Part shown: piece after piece, positions 6,001 through 10,170 of the stretch
How the letters are laid out: each line of letters begins with the position of its first letter
Position numbering within the stretch: the stretch's first letter is position 1
DNA from: Baffinella frigidus
Taxonomy: Eukaryota > Cryptophyceae > Cryptomonadales > Baffinellaceae
Reading direction: 5' to 3'
DNA length: 14,760 nt
Assembly (NCBI GenBank): GCA_026770585.1
Contig: MU646400.1
Span: 826,929 to 841,688 of the forward strand
Translations under genes and position numbers: made by a program
Notes under the pieces: model-generated
Seen by the model: the letters and a program-made list of their open reading frames with translations, nothing else
Told to the model about the DNA's origin: nothing
Database searches by the model: none

Positions 6001-8614
6001 CTGAACGCTTTCCATCCTGCAGGTGTGCGGGCGTGGTGAGCTGCAGCTCGGGATCCTGATCGAGAACATGCGCCGCGAGGGCTTCGAGATCGGCGTCTGC
6101 CCCCCGAAGGTCTCTCTCTCACACACACACTCTCTCCCTCTGTCGCTCTCTCTCTCTCTCTCTCCTCTTCAATCGCTCTCGCTCTCTCGAGATCGGCGTG
6201 TGCCCCCTGAAGGTGCCCCCCGTACATACACTCATGTCACACTGGACGCGTACGTATATTATTTAACACGCGTCGCGAGGGCTTTGAGATTGGTGCCCCC
6301 CCGAAGGTGCTCGCTCTGTCACTCTCCCTGTCTCTCTCCCTTTCTCTCTCCCTTTCTCTCTCCCTCTCGCGCGCTCTCTCTCTCTCTCAGAGAACATTCG
6401 TCTCAACTCTAAACCCTAAACCCTAAAACCTAAACCCCAAACCCTAAACTCCAGGTGCTCTTCCAGAAGGGCCCCAACGGCGAGAAGCTCGAGCCCATCG
6501 AGGAGGTCTGCGTCGAGGTAAACCTAAACCCTACACCCTACACCCTAAACCCTAAACCCCAATCACCAAACACCAATCACCAAACATCAAATCAGGTTGA
6601 CGATGAGTACACCGGGGTGGTGATCGCGAAGCTCAACGAGCGCAAGGGCATGATGACAAACATGGTCCCGGCCTCGGAGACCGGGCGCACGCGCATCGAG
6701 CTGGATGCCCCGACACGCGGCCTCCTCGGGTACCGCAACATCTTCTTCACCGACACCCGCGGCTCGGGCATCATGACGCGCGCGTTCAAGGGCTACGAGC
6801 CGTACAAGGGCGACCTCATGAACGTGCGCAAGGGCGTGCTCGTGGCGATGAAGCCGGGTTTCAACCCGCAACCCTCAACCCTAAAACCCTAAAACCCAAC
6901 CCCCCCAAAAAGAACCCAAACCCCACACCAAACCCCAAAATTACCCCAAACCCCGCACCAAACCCCAAAAATTAAACCTCAAACGCTCAACCGCTCAACC
7001 CGCAACCCTGACGCAGGTGTCTCGACCATGTACTCCCTCGGGAAGCTGCAGCCGCGCGGCACCCTCTTCGTCGGCGAGGGCGTCGATGTTTACGCGGGTA
7101 CGTTCTGAGAGCGAGGGAGAGAGACAAACAGACAGATAGAATGGATAGAATAGATCGATAGAAAGATAGATAGATAGACAGACAGACAAGACAGACAGAG
7201 AGAGAAAGAGTGGAGAGAGAGAGGAGAGAGAGAGAGAGGAGAAACTTCGTCGGCGAGGGCGTCGATGTTTTTGTGGGTGCACCCTACACCCTACCTAAGT
7301 CGATGGCGACGCGGGTACACGAGAGAGAGAGAGAGAGTGAAAGAGACAGAGGCAGAGACAGAGTGTGAGAGAGGGGGGGGGGCATCGATTTTTACGCGGG
7401 TACCCCCTGAACCCTGCCTGAACCTGGTCAACCCTACCTACACCCTAGACCCTCAACCATACCCAGACCCTGCCTAAACCCCACCCAGCCCTACCTAAAC
7501 CCTACTTGAACCCTGAACCCTAAAACATTAACCATAAATCATCAACCATAAACTGTAAACCATAACCCAGGGATGGTCCTGGGCGAGCACTCGCGCGAGA
7601 AACAAAAACGGCAAAAGTTGACGGTTTAGTCCAGCATCGTCAACCTACGGCATGGGTTCGTTCGCAGGGATGGTCCTGGGCGAGCACTCGCGCGTAACTG
7701 TGGGTGTGTGCCACGAAAACAATGGCAAAAGTTAACGGCTTAGTACCATCATGGTCAACTTACGGGCGTGGTGCGATCGCAGGGATGATCCTTGGCGAGC
7801 ACTCGCGCGAGAACGACCTCGAGGTGAACGCCGTCGAGGCCAAGCAGCTCACCAACATGCGCGCCGCCGGCTCCGATGAGAAGGTACGTTCCAAACCCTA
7901 CACACAAAGACTCCGGGCACTGGACTCTAGACTCTAGCCGCTACACACTAGACACTAGACACTAGACACTAGACACTAGACACTAGACACTAGACACTAG
8001 ACACTAGACACTAGACACTAGACACTAGACACTAGACACTAGACACTAGACACTAGAGCGAGAAGTGGCAGGTGGGAGGTGGGAGGTGGGAGGTGGGAAG
8101 TGGGAGTCTGTCCGCACGTCTCAGTCGTGTGTGCCATCAATTAGACCCGCACCCCGCCGGAGGCTTGATGTGATCCGAAAGGAAGCCTGGCTTCCTTGCA
8201 GACGCACTTGCAGAGTCCGCCTACGATGGGAGCTCGACGAACCTGGTTTGACAATCAATTTGACCATGAATTCCCGCCTTGACCCGCGTCCCCCCCCCGA
8301 CCAGGTGTTCCTGACCCCGCCGCGCCTGTTCTCCCTCGAGGAGATCATCCCCTACATGCAGCCGGATGAGATGGTTGAGGTGACACCCCCCAAACCCTGA
8401 ACCCTGAACCCTGAACCCTGAACCCTGAACCAAAACCCCTGAACCAAAACCCCTACACCCTAAACCCTAAACCCTAAACCCTAAACCCTAAACCCTAAAC
8501 CCTAACCCCAAAACCCTGGCTCAGGTGACGCCGACGAACATCCGCATCCGCAAGCAGTACCTTGACGCCGGCGAGCGCAAGAAGGCTGCGCAGGGGGGCG
8601 GCGGCAAGAAGTAG
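207..8614 (+). CDS. typA: TypA/BipA translational GTPase, 3' sixteen exons (5' end outside window)
   Basis: Sixteen exons join into about 494 residues: 207-276, 873-946, 1381-1474, 1937-2038, 2889-2969, 3705-3779, 4463-4576, 5221-5274, 5709-5771, 6023-6109, 6455-6517, 6596-6858 (or 6857), 7017-7097, 7783-7883, 8305-8379, 8525-8614. The product matches the TypA/BipA family, ribosome-binding GTPases of the EF-G/LepA class; in plants and algae they act in organelles. Seen in order: G4 motif NKVD, YASGRDGWA (G5 region), a domain II beta-barrel with [11 protein letters not shown], then [41 protein letters not shown], and the BipA-specific C-terminal domain ([49 protein letters not shown]). The family is about 600 residues, so roughly 100 N-terminal residues including the P-loop are upstream. 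The basic, glycine-rich tail ends at TAG. Organelle targeting cannot be judged without the N-terminus. Confidence 0.95.
277..872 (+). repeat. typA intron: tandem units of about 190 bp carrying copies of the preceding exon end
   Basis: Three exon-edge landmarks (GAGACTGAG at 268-276, GAGACAGAG at 458-466, GAGACTGAG at 652-660) are spaced 190 and 194 bp apart. Each is followed by AGG and the first two by long CT tracts. The CT-rich blocks 277-466 and 467-660 are similar along their length, including a shared CTACCTCCCA(C/T)TCT segment. The rest (660-872) is degenerate CCCTAAA/CCCGAAA heptamers. Confidence 0.8.
873..946 (+). CDS. typA: typA exon b
   Basis: The acceptor is ACCCAG|GTG and the donor is CCG|GTACTC. 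It reads [20 protein letters not shown] then YASG, the end of the G domain. It ends with two bases (CG) of an Arg codon completed by T of the next exon. Confidence 0.9.
947..1380 (+). repeat. typA intron: heptamer repeats and three copies of the preceding exon's 3' edge
   Basis: Copies of the exon end TACGCCTCGGGCCGGTACTC lie at about 1003-1018, 1122-1149 and 1249-1269. They are progressively degraded, and the 1122-1149 copy also keeps the following CCCTAAA. Between them are CCCTAAA, CCCAAAC and CCTACACC repeats. A C-rich tract precedes the acceptor CGCGCAG. Confidence 0.75.
1381..1474 (+). CDS. typA: typA exon c
   Basis: The acceptor is GCGCAG|TGATGG and the donor is CCCAAG|GTCGGC. The first base completes Arg (YASGR), then [11 protein letters not shown] and [13 protein letters not shown] follow. 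This is the linker from the G domain to domain II, typical of BipA. Confidence 0.92.
1475..1936 (+). repeat. typA intron: CCCTACA heptamers, 17-base C run, AT-rich segment
   Basis: CCCTACA-type heptamers run over about 1490-1606. A run of 17 C begins at 1697. A near-duplicate CGCCCGCGCC(T/C)TCACCCTC pair follows at about 1720-1770. An AT-rich segment at 1861-1905 (ACGTATATTACACGTATATC) is related to repeats in the next two introns. A CT tract precedes the acceptor TCTCAG. Confidence 0.6.
1937..2038 (+). CDS. typA: typA exon d: start of domain II
   Basis: The acceptor is CTCTCAG|GTGCTC and the donor is GCAAG|GTGCGC. It reads [20 protein letters not shown] then [14 protein letters not shown]. 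The GRI..GRI..G pattern starts the beta-barrel domain II. It has 34 codons, phase 0 at both ends. Confidence 0.93.
2161..2226 (+). repeat. Copy of the last about 58 bases of typA exon d with its donor
   Basis: 2161-2226 repeats 1981-2046 at an offset of 180 bp with few mismatches, extending past the donor into GTGCGCTAA. One inserted T breaks the reading frame (GDAFP instead of GDAFL), so it cannot replace the exon. It is preceded by GCGTAG, an AG acceptor-like sequence. Confidence 0.85.
2226..2307 (+). repeat. 41-bp direct tandem repeat, two copies
   Basis: Units 2226-2266 and 2267-2307 both read AATTAGCCCAGACGCGAGG onward and differ essentially only at one C/G near the end. They follow directly after the exon-d copy in the same intron. 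Confidence 0.88.
2408..2428. repeat. Short perfect hairpin in intron
   Basis: GTAGAGACC, a GTA loop, then GGTCTCTAC: a 9-bp perfect stem with a 3-base loop. No function is evident. Confidence 0.6.
2662..2709 (+). repeat. Vestigial copy of the 5' part of typA exon e
   Basis: After TATTGCAG it reads [16 protein letters not shown], parallel to [16 protein letters not shown] of exon e (2889 on). It then runs into AT-rich repeat with no donor and a shifted sense. It keeps an acceptor and an open frame over 16 codons. It is most likely a duplicated exon edge, although use as an alternative exon cannot be excluded without transcripts. Confidence 0.8.
2711..2855 (+). repeat. AT-rich intronic repeat (TTGGTATATTACAC family)
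   Basis: The motif CTTGG(C/T)A(C/T)(A/T)TT...CAC is repeated with drift. Its last part (2811-2842) is shared almost exactly with 3497-3528 and 3612-3643 in the next intron. Confidence 0.7.
2889..2969 (+). CDS. typA: typA exon e: domain II
   Basis: The acceptor is GATGGCAG|GTTGGC and the donor is CGCAAG|GTGCCG. It reads [20 protein letters not shown] then SKIMSRK. This corresponds to the G-x-V...G...grItkl stretch of domain II. It has 27 codons, phase 0. It is chosen over the copy at 2662 because it alone has a donor and completes the domain. Confidence 0.9.
2970..3704 (+). repeat. typA intron: GA tract, exon-edge copies and 115-bp tandem duplication
   Basis: GA-rich DNA runs over 2975-3080, followed by a copy of the exon-e 3' edge with donor at 3082-3112. 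A CTTCCAGCGCCTTCCAGAGC-type pair lies at 3148-3220. Partial copies of the next exon's 5' edge (GCAGGGCACTGGCAAGGTCG-like) lie at about 3347-3378, 3466-3489 and 3582-3606. A 115-bp unit is tandemly duplicated over about 3485-3715, each unit ending in GGGTTGCAGGGCAC. Confidence 0.8.
3705..3779 (+). CDS. typA: typA exon f: AGDI motif of domain II
   Basis: The acceptor is GGTTGCAG|GGCACG and the donor is GCCACG|GTATTC. It reads [20 protein letters not shown] then IGKAT. The AGDI(I/V)..aG sequence is a hallmark of domain II in BipA and EF-G relatives. It has 25 codons, phase 0. Confidence 0.93.
4045..4183. mobile_element. MITE-like inverted-repeat element, about 140 bp
   Basis: The outer arms CCACCAGCCCTCA (4045-4057) and TGAGGGCTGGTGG (4171-4183) are perfect 13-bp complements. 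The inner arms CCTTGATTTGTAC (4087-4099) and GTACAAATCAAGG (4129-4141) also match perfectly. The nested symmetry suggests a miniature inverted-repeat element; no clear target-site duplication was found. There is no coding capacity. Confidence 0.6.
4241..4324 (+). repeat. Perfect TGAACCC heptamer satellite, 12 copies
   Basis: 84 bases of uninterrupted TGAACCC. This is one base different from the CCCTAAA telomere-type heptamer that fills other introns. Translated on the minus strand it gives the spurious GFRVQGS repeat. Confidence 0.95.
4339..4398. mobile_element. Short inverted-repeat element
   Basis: GAAATTTACTACA (4339-4351) and TGTAGTAAATTTC (4386-4398) are perfect 13-bp complements around a 34-base loop. 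The right half (CTAGTAAAG...TAAATTTCAT) is also found inside the element at 4755-4892, so the two may belong to one repeat family. Confidence 0.55.
4463..4576 (+). CDS. typA: typA exon g: NDSPMAG motif
   Basis: The acceptor is TTTCCAG|GTGGCG and the donor is GGCAAG|GTGTGT. It reads [20 protein letters not shown] then [18 protein letters not shown]. This is the family's DePT.smtF.vNdSP.aG segment between domains II and III. It has 38 codons, phase 0. Confidence 0.95.
4577..5220 (+). repeat. typA intron: CCCT tract, MITE-like element, 60-bp direct repeat
   Basis: It begins with (CCCT)n and CT repeats and contains the inverted-repeat element at 4755-4892. A direct repeat of about 58 bp (about 4955-5012 and 5117-5177) contains AAAGTGGGTGAGGCACGGAC and CCCTGAACCCGCAACCC. 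The second copy begins with GCAGGACCGCGCGA (about 5110-5123), an exact copy of the acceptor and first bases of the next exon (5217-5230). Confidence 0.75.
4755..4892. mobile_element. MITE-like AT-rich inverted-repeat element
   Basis: The 35-bp ends 4755-4789 and 4858-4892 are imperfect complements, with a perfect 12-bp ATAAACTGGATT/AATCCAGTTTAT core. The interior is AT-rich (AAAATTATTACATG), unlike the GC-rich exons around it. There is no coding capacity. Confidence 0.6.
5221..5274 (+). CDS. typA: typA exon h
   Basis: The acceptor is GATCGCAG|GACCGC and the donor is GCGAAC|GTCCGA. It reads [18 protein letters not shown], the vTs..i.dRL. segment of domain III. It has 18 codons, phase 0. The donor is weak (AAC|GTCCGA), but the frame joins [11 protein letters not shown] cleanly. 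Confidence 0.88.
5275..5708 (+). repeat. typA intron: CCCGAGA/CCTGAAA-type degenerate heptamers
   Basis: Almost entirely degenerate variants such as CCCGAGATCCGAAACCTGAA and CCCCAAACCCCACACC. One GC-rich stretch at 5440-5540 shows no gene features. It ends in CTCAACAG before the next exon. Confidence 0.7.
5709..5771 (+). CDS. typA: typA exon i
   Basis: The acceptor is CTCAACAG|GAGTGC and the donor is TACGAG|GTGTGC. It reads [20 protein letters not shown] then E. This is the stretch before V-x-GRGEL in domain III of the family. It has 21 codons, phase 0. Confidence 0.92.
5772..6022 (+). repeat. typA intron: copies of both flanking exon edges
   Basis: 5849-5869 is an exact 21-base copy of the exon-i 3' edge and donor (5754-5774), containing ACTGAGGGCTACGAG|GTG. 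A degraded copy of the next exon's start with its AG (ACAGGTGTGCAGGTGGTG) lies at about 5957-5975. The remainder is CT repeats and ACACCAAAACACC-type repeats. Confidence 0.85.
6023..6109 (+). CDS. typA: typA exon j: [12 protein letters not shown] motif
   Basis: The acceptor is CCTGCAG|GTGTGC and the donor is CCGAAG|GTCTCT. It reads [20 protein letters not shown] then [15 protein letters not shown].iLiE.mRREG.E is the most diagnostic BipA-family segment in the window. It has 29 codons, phase 0. Confidence 0.97.
6110..6454 (+). repeat. typA intron: two copies of the exon-j 3' edge in CT-rich DNA
   Basis: Copies of the exon end (GAGATCGGCGT..GCCCCC.GAAGGT) lie at 6187-6214 and 6271-6309. The second also keeps the earlier CGTCGCGAGGGCTT part and continues AAGGTGCTC, the same bases that open exon k (GTGCTCTTC). 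The rest is CT tracts and CCCTAAA repeats before CTCCAG. Confidence 0.85.
6455..6517 (+). CDS. typA: typA exon k: EPIEEV motif
   Basis: The acceptor is CTCCAG|GTGCTC and the donor is GTCGAG|GTAAAC. It reads [20 protein letters not shown] then E. This is the start of the BipA C-terminal half (..EPiE.v.v). It has 21 codons, phase 0. The following intron is only 78 bp. Confidence 0.95.
6596..6858 (+). CDS. typA: typA exon l: longest exon, C-terminal domain core
   Basis: The acceptor is AATCAG|GTTGAC. It reads [20 protein letters not shown], then [42 protein letters not shown] and [10 protein letters not shown]. It includes the conserved RG..GYRn and tDTrG.g motifs. At the 3' end, AAG CCG GG|GTTTCA uses a normal GT but leaves the frame one base out relative to the next exon. 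Ending at 6857 restores the frame but implies a GG donor. Confidence 0.95.
6859..7016 (+). repeat. typA intron with A/C-rich repeats and a frame-inconsistent boundary
   Basis: 158 bases of CCCTAAAA and ACCCCAAACCCC(G/A)CACC repeats, the latter in two near-identical copies, end in GACGCAG. The frame across the intron is kept only with GG-AG or GT-GG boundaries, or if one G of GGG at 6857-6859 is extra. Confidence 0.7.
7017..7097 (+). CDS. typA: typA exon m
   Basis: The acceptor is GACGCAG|GTGTCT and the donor is TACGCGG|GTACGT. In the family frame it reads [20 protein letters not shown] then GVDVYAG. This is the .L..lq.RG.lFv.pg..vY.G stretch. It ends with one base of a Gly codon completed by exon n. 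Confidence 0.93.
7098..7782 (+). repeat. typA intron: three copies of the upstream exon edge, two of the downstream edge
   Basis: Copies of the exon-m 3' end (GGCGTCGATGTTTACGCGGGTAC) lie at 7246-7278, 7301-7318 and 7382-7403, the last with GGTAC restored. They are separated by GA-rich and GATA-like tracts. Copies of the exon-n 5' end with AG (AGGGATGGTCCTGGGCGAGC) lie at 7569-7600 and 7666-7694. Each is followed by a shared spacer containing GGCAAAAGTT(G/A)ACGG(T/C)TTAGT. Confidence 0.88.
7783..7883 (+). CDS. typA: typA exon n: GEHSREND motif
   Basis: The acceptor is GATCGCAG|GGATGA and the donor is GAGAAG|GTACGT. Two bases complete Gly, then [20 protein letters not shown] and [13 protein letters not shown] follow. 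This is the family's GMIIGEhsR.nDL.vN..k.K.LTN.RaaG.DE signature. Confidence 0.97.
7943..8057 (+). repeat. ACACTAG heptamer satellite, about 16 copies
   Basis: Near-perfect period-7 array of ACACTAG, preceded by a diverged CTAGACTCTAG edge. It has the same period as the telomere-type heptamers of other introns but a different base composition. Confidence 0.93.
8071..8098 (+). repeat. GGTGGGA heptamer repeat, four copies
   Basis: Four uninterrupted GGTGGGA units (28 bp) follow the ACACTAG array after a 13-base gap. This G-rich strand could form a quadruplex. Confidence 0.85.
8305..8379 (+). CDS. typA: typA exon o
   Basis: The acceptor is GACCAG|GTGTTC and the donor is GTTGAG|GTGACA. It reads [20 protein letters not shown] then DEMVE. 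It matches the l.pp...tLEeai.yi..DE.vE segment. It has 25 codons, phase 0. Confidence 0.95.
8380..8524 (+). repeat. typA intron of CCCTGAA and CCCTAAA heptamers bounded by a short direct repeat
   Basis: The intron opens GTGACACC directly after AG, and the next exon opens GTGACGCC after AG. Read through, the intron start would encode the same VTP that begins exon p. The interior is six CCCTGAA followed by about seven CCCTAAA repeats. Confidence 0.88.
8525..8614 (+). CDS. typA: typA exon p: C-terminus and stop
   Basis: The acceptor is GGCTCAG|GTGACG. It reads [20 protein letters not shown] then AAQGGGGKK and TAG (8612-8614). EvTP..iRlRK is the conserved C-terminal motif. The glycine/lysine tail is a normal kind of low-complexity end for this family. 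Confidence 0.96.
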   Translation: MTPTNIRIRKQYLDAGERKKAAQGGGGKK

Positions 8615-8955
8615 AGCGTGTCTGTCTCTCTTGGGGCCAATTGCTCCAACGTCTGCCGAGGCGGGCCTGTCCTCGGATAGTCATCGCACGTGGCAGCGCG
8701 CGGGCCGCAGAGCCCTAGGGCGTACAGTGTACCCTAGTCCAATACCGTAAGCTAACTGTGGAGGGAGATGTCTGGTTTCGCCGTCGAGCCTCGCAGGGTC
8801 GGGTGGTGGGCTGGAGGCGAATTGTTGTTCTGAATTCAAGGGGTGTGTGCCGTGCATGCATGTAAGGAAAATGGCGGCAAACCACTTTTTCTGGACTGGT
8901 GTCGTGCGTGCTGGCCGTCCGTTTTACTCATGCCCCGCGCTCTGCCACTGCAGCT
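8615..8955 (+). other. 3' flank of typA
   Basis: No gene is seen. It holds a hairpin (8715-8737, CTAGGG..GTAC / GTACCCTAG with one bulge). A TGTAA at 8861-8865 resembles the green-algal polyadenylation signal, though its use here is only a guess. It ends at the left terminal repeat of the fold-back element. Confidence 0.4.
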
Positions 8956-9048
8956 CAGCTGTACAGGGGTACCTCGCTCATAAGAAACGACCCCCCCCCT
9001 CAGGACCACCATTAGGGGGGTCCGGTATCGAGCTTTCAACAAAACTTT
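8956..9048 (+). repeat. Left terminal inverted repeat of fold-back element
   Basis: It pairs with 10069-10170. The outer 33 bases and inner 35 bases are nearly perfect; the middle (GACCCCCCCCCTCAGG against GGGCCCTACTGTAGGG and surroundings) has diverged in sequence and length. Confidence 0.85.
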
Positions 9049-9342
9049 CCCGATAACATTCAACAAAGTTGACTATCTCTTGACCACATTTGGGTCAAAG
9101 TTGAGAGGGCTGAAAGTTGCATAGAAGGCTCTCTTTGATCTAATTATGTTTCCCTACAGATCATTTTACCACACGCATTCCGTGATGAAACTGAAAGAAA
9201 ACAATGTTTAGTCAACTCGGAAGGGCCCGCGACTTCCAAAAAGTCGTGTGGATTAACTTTTGAAGGTCTGACAAAAAAGCAAAAATGGATGACAAAAAGG
9301 CAAAAAGATATGCTGTGTGATGAAAATGACTTTGTTGCCCTC

Positions 9343-9413
9343 CAACCTCGAAGATCGAACTGGGGACCTCCAGCAGGAAGAACATAGTCATATCCGCTCT
9401 GCCACCGGTGTGT
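9343..9413 (-). ncRNA. tRNA-like Pol III promoter head in left arm (tRNA-derived, degenerate)
   Basis: On the minus strand there is an A-box-like GTGGCAGAGCGG and, about 45 bases on, a B-box-like CAGTTCGATCTTC preceded by GGAGGTCCC. The T-stem does not pair well, so this is a tRNA-derived relic or SINE-type head rather than a working tRNA. It mirrors the + strand copy in the right arm. Confidence 0.4.
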
Positions 9414-9481
9414 GAGCACAACTACTGGTTGACTGGACTGTTCTCCCCTCTGTTTCAATACGAGCTTTCCACCAGGGGAGG

Positions 9482-9600
9482 TCGGAGATCCCCGTAAGGG
9501 TCCCGTAAGGAGTCCGACCCCTTACGGGGATCTCCGAGCTTCTCGGAGATCCCCGTAAGAGATCTCCGACCTCTTCAGGGAACCTTACGGGGATCTCCGA
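9482..9600. repeat. Four 17-bp repeats in alternating orientation at the centre of the fold-back element
   Basis: TCGGAGATCCCCGTAAG at 9482-9498 and 9543-9559 alternates with its complement at 9521-9537 and 9584-9600; all four are exact. Partial copies (CCCGTAAGG, GATCTCCGAC) lie between them. The block sits close to the symmetry centre of the 8956-10170 element. Confidence 0.93.
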
Positions 9601-9672
9601 ACATCTGGGCACGATGCTCGTATATGAACACAAGCAAGAGCAAAATCGAAAACAAAGTCTGGTGTGTTTTGA

Positions 9673-9751
9673 ACTCAGTTAGCCGAGTGGTATGGATCAC
9701 ATCCATCAGTCGTTAGATTCCCAGTTCGATTCCACGTGAATCCCTTTTTTT
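9673..9751 (+). ncRNA. tRNA-like Pol III promoter head in right arm with T7 terminator
   Basis: A-box-like TTAGCCGAGTGG is at 9679-9690. B-box AGTTCGATTCC is at 9723-9733, with one mismatch to the usual GGTTCGANTCC. A run of seven T follows at 9745-9751, as in Pol III termination. The acceptor and T stems do not fold canonically, so a tRNA-derived SINE-type unit is more likely than a functional tRNA. Confidence 0.45.
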
Positions 9752-10068
9752 CAGGCAAAAACGTCTCTTTTTGTAAAGCAACAAGCATTTCTTTTGCTTT
9801 TTGTCATCAACGACCCTCAAAAGTTAGTCAACCCGCGACCTCAGGTCACGCGACTTATTTCTCGCCATCAATCGGAAATTTAAGGAAAACGTGTGGTAAA
9901 CTTTCACCGAATTAGTCAACAAAGACTTTAGATTGACCTGAAAATGTCCTGAAGAGCATTCTATTCACCCCCCTTGAAAAAATTATCCCGCGCGAATCTT
10001 CGGGACCGAATTCAAACTCGACGGAAAAGTTTAACCATAGTTGACTGAATTATGTATCAACTACGCTC

Positions 10069-10170
10069 AAAGTTTTGTAGAAAGTGCGATACCGGACCCC
10101 CCTATTGGGCCCTACTGTAGGGTCCTAGGGTGCGTTGGTTTCTTATGAGCGAGGTACCCCTGCACAGCTG
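10069..10170 (-). repeat. Right terminal inverted repeat of fold-back element
   Basis: Complement of the left end. It contains an extra small hairpin (CCCTAC T GTAGGG). It also continues into a perfect 22-bp palindrome at 10157-10178, centred on CACAGCTGTG, that straddles the proposed element end. Confidence 0.85.

Larger units (their letters stand above)
7884..8304 (+). other. typA intron with two heptamer satellites and a dispersed repeat
   Basis: It contains the ACACTAG satellite (7943-8057) and GGTGGGA repeats (8071-8098). A unique-looking stretch (8100-8290) holds a 30-base segment also found inverted at 10896-10925. It ends in a C-run and GACCAG. No gene is seen in it. Confidence 0.65.
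8956..10170. mobile_element. Non-autonomous fold-back element with terminal inverted repeats
   Basis: The 33-base ends 8956-8988 and 10138-10170 are inverted complements with one mismatch (both contain ACCTCGCTCATAAGAAAC on one strand). A second matched block lies inside: 9014-9048 against 10069-10103, sharing AGGGGGGTCCGGTATCG and CAACAAAACTTT-like sequence. Further weak inverted matches continue inward (TTTACCACACG near 9166-9176 and 9889-9899; AACTTTTGA(A/G)GGTC near 9254 and 9820). It is AT-richer than the flanks and has no long ORF, so no transposase. No target-site duplication was recognised. Confidence 0.8.

Noticed and set aside
7943-8057. CRISPR array
   Set aside because: Period-7 satellite without spacers, inside a eukaryotic intron.
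207-8614. Bacterial bipA pseudogene broken by insertions
   Set aside because: Fifteen interruptions with GT...AG ends, preserved phases and no internal stops in exons indicate spliceosomal introns in a live gene.
9673-9751. Functional tRNA gene
   Set aside because: A and B boxes and a T run are present, but the acceptor and T stems do not pair and no clear anticodon loop can be placed.
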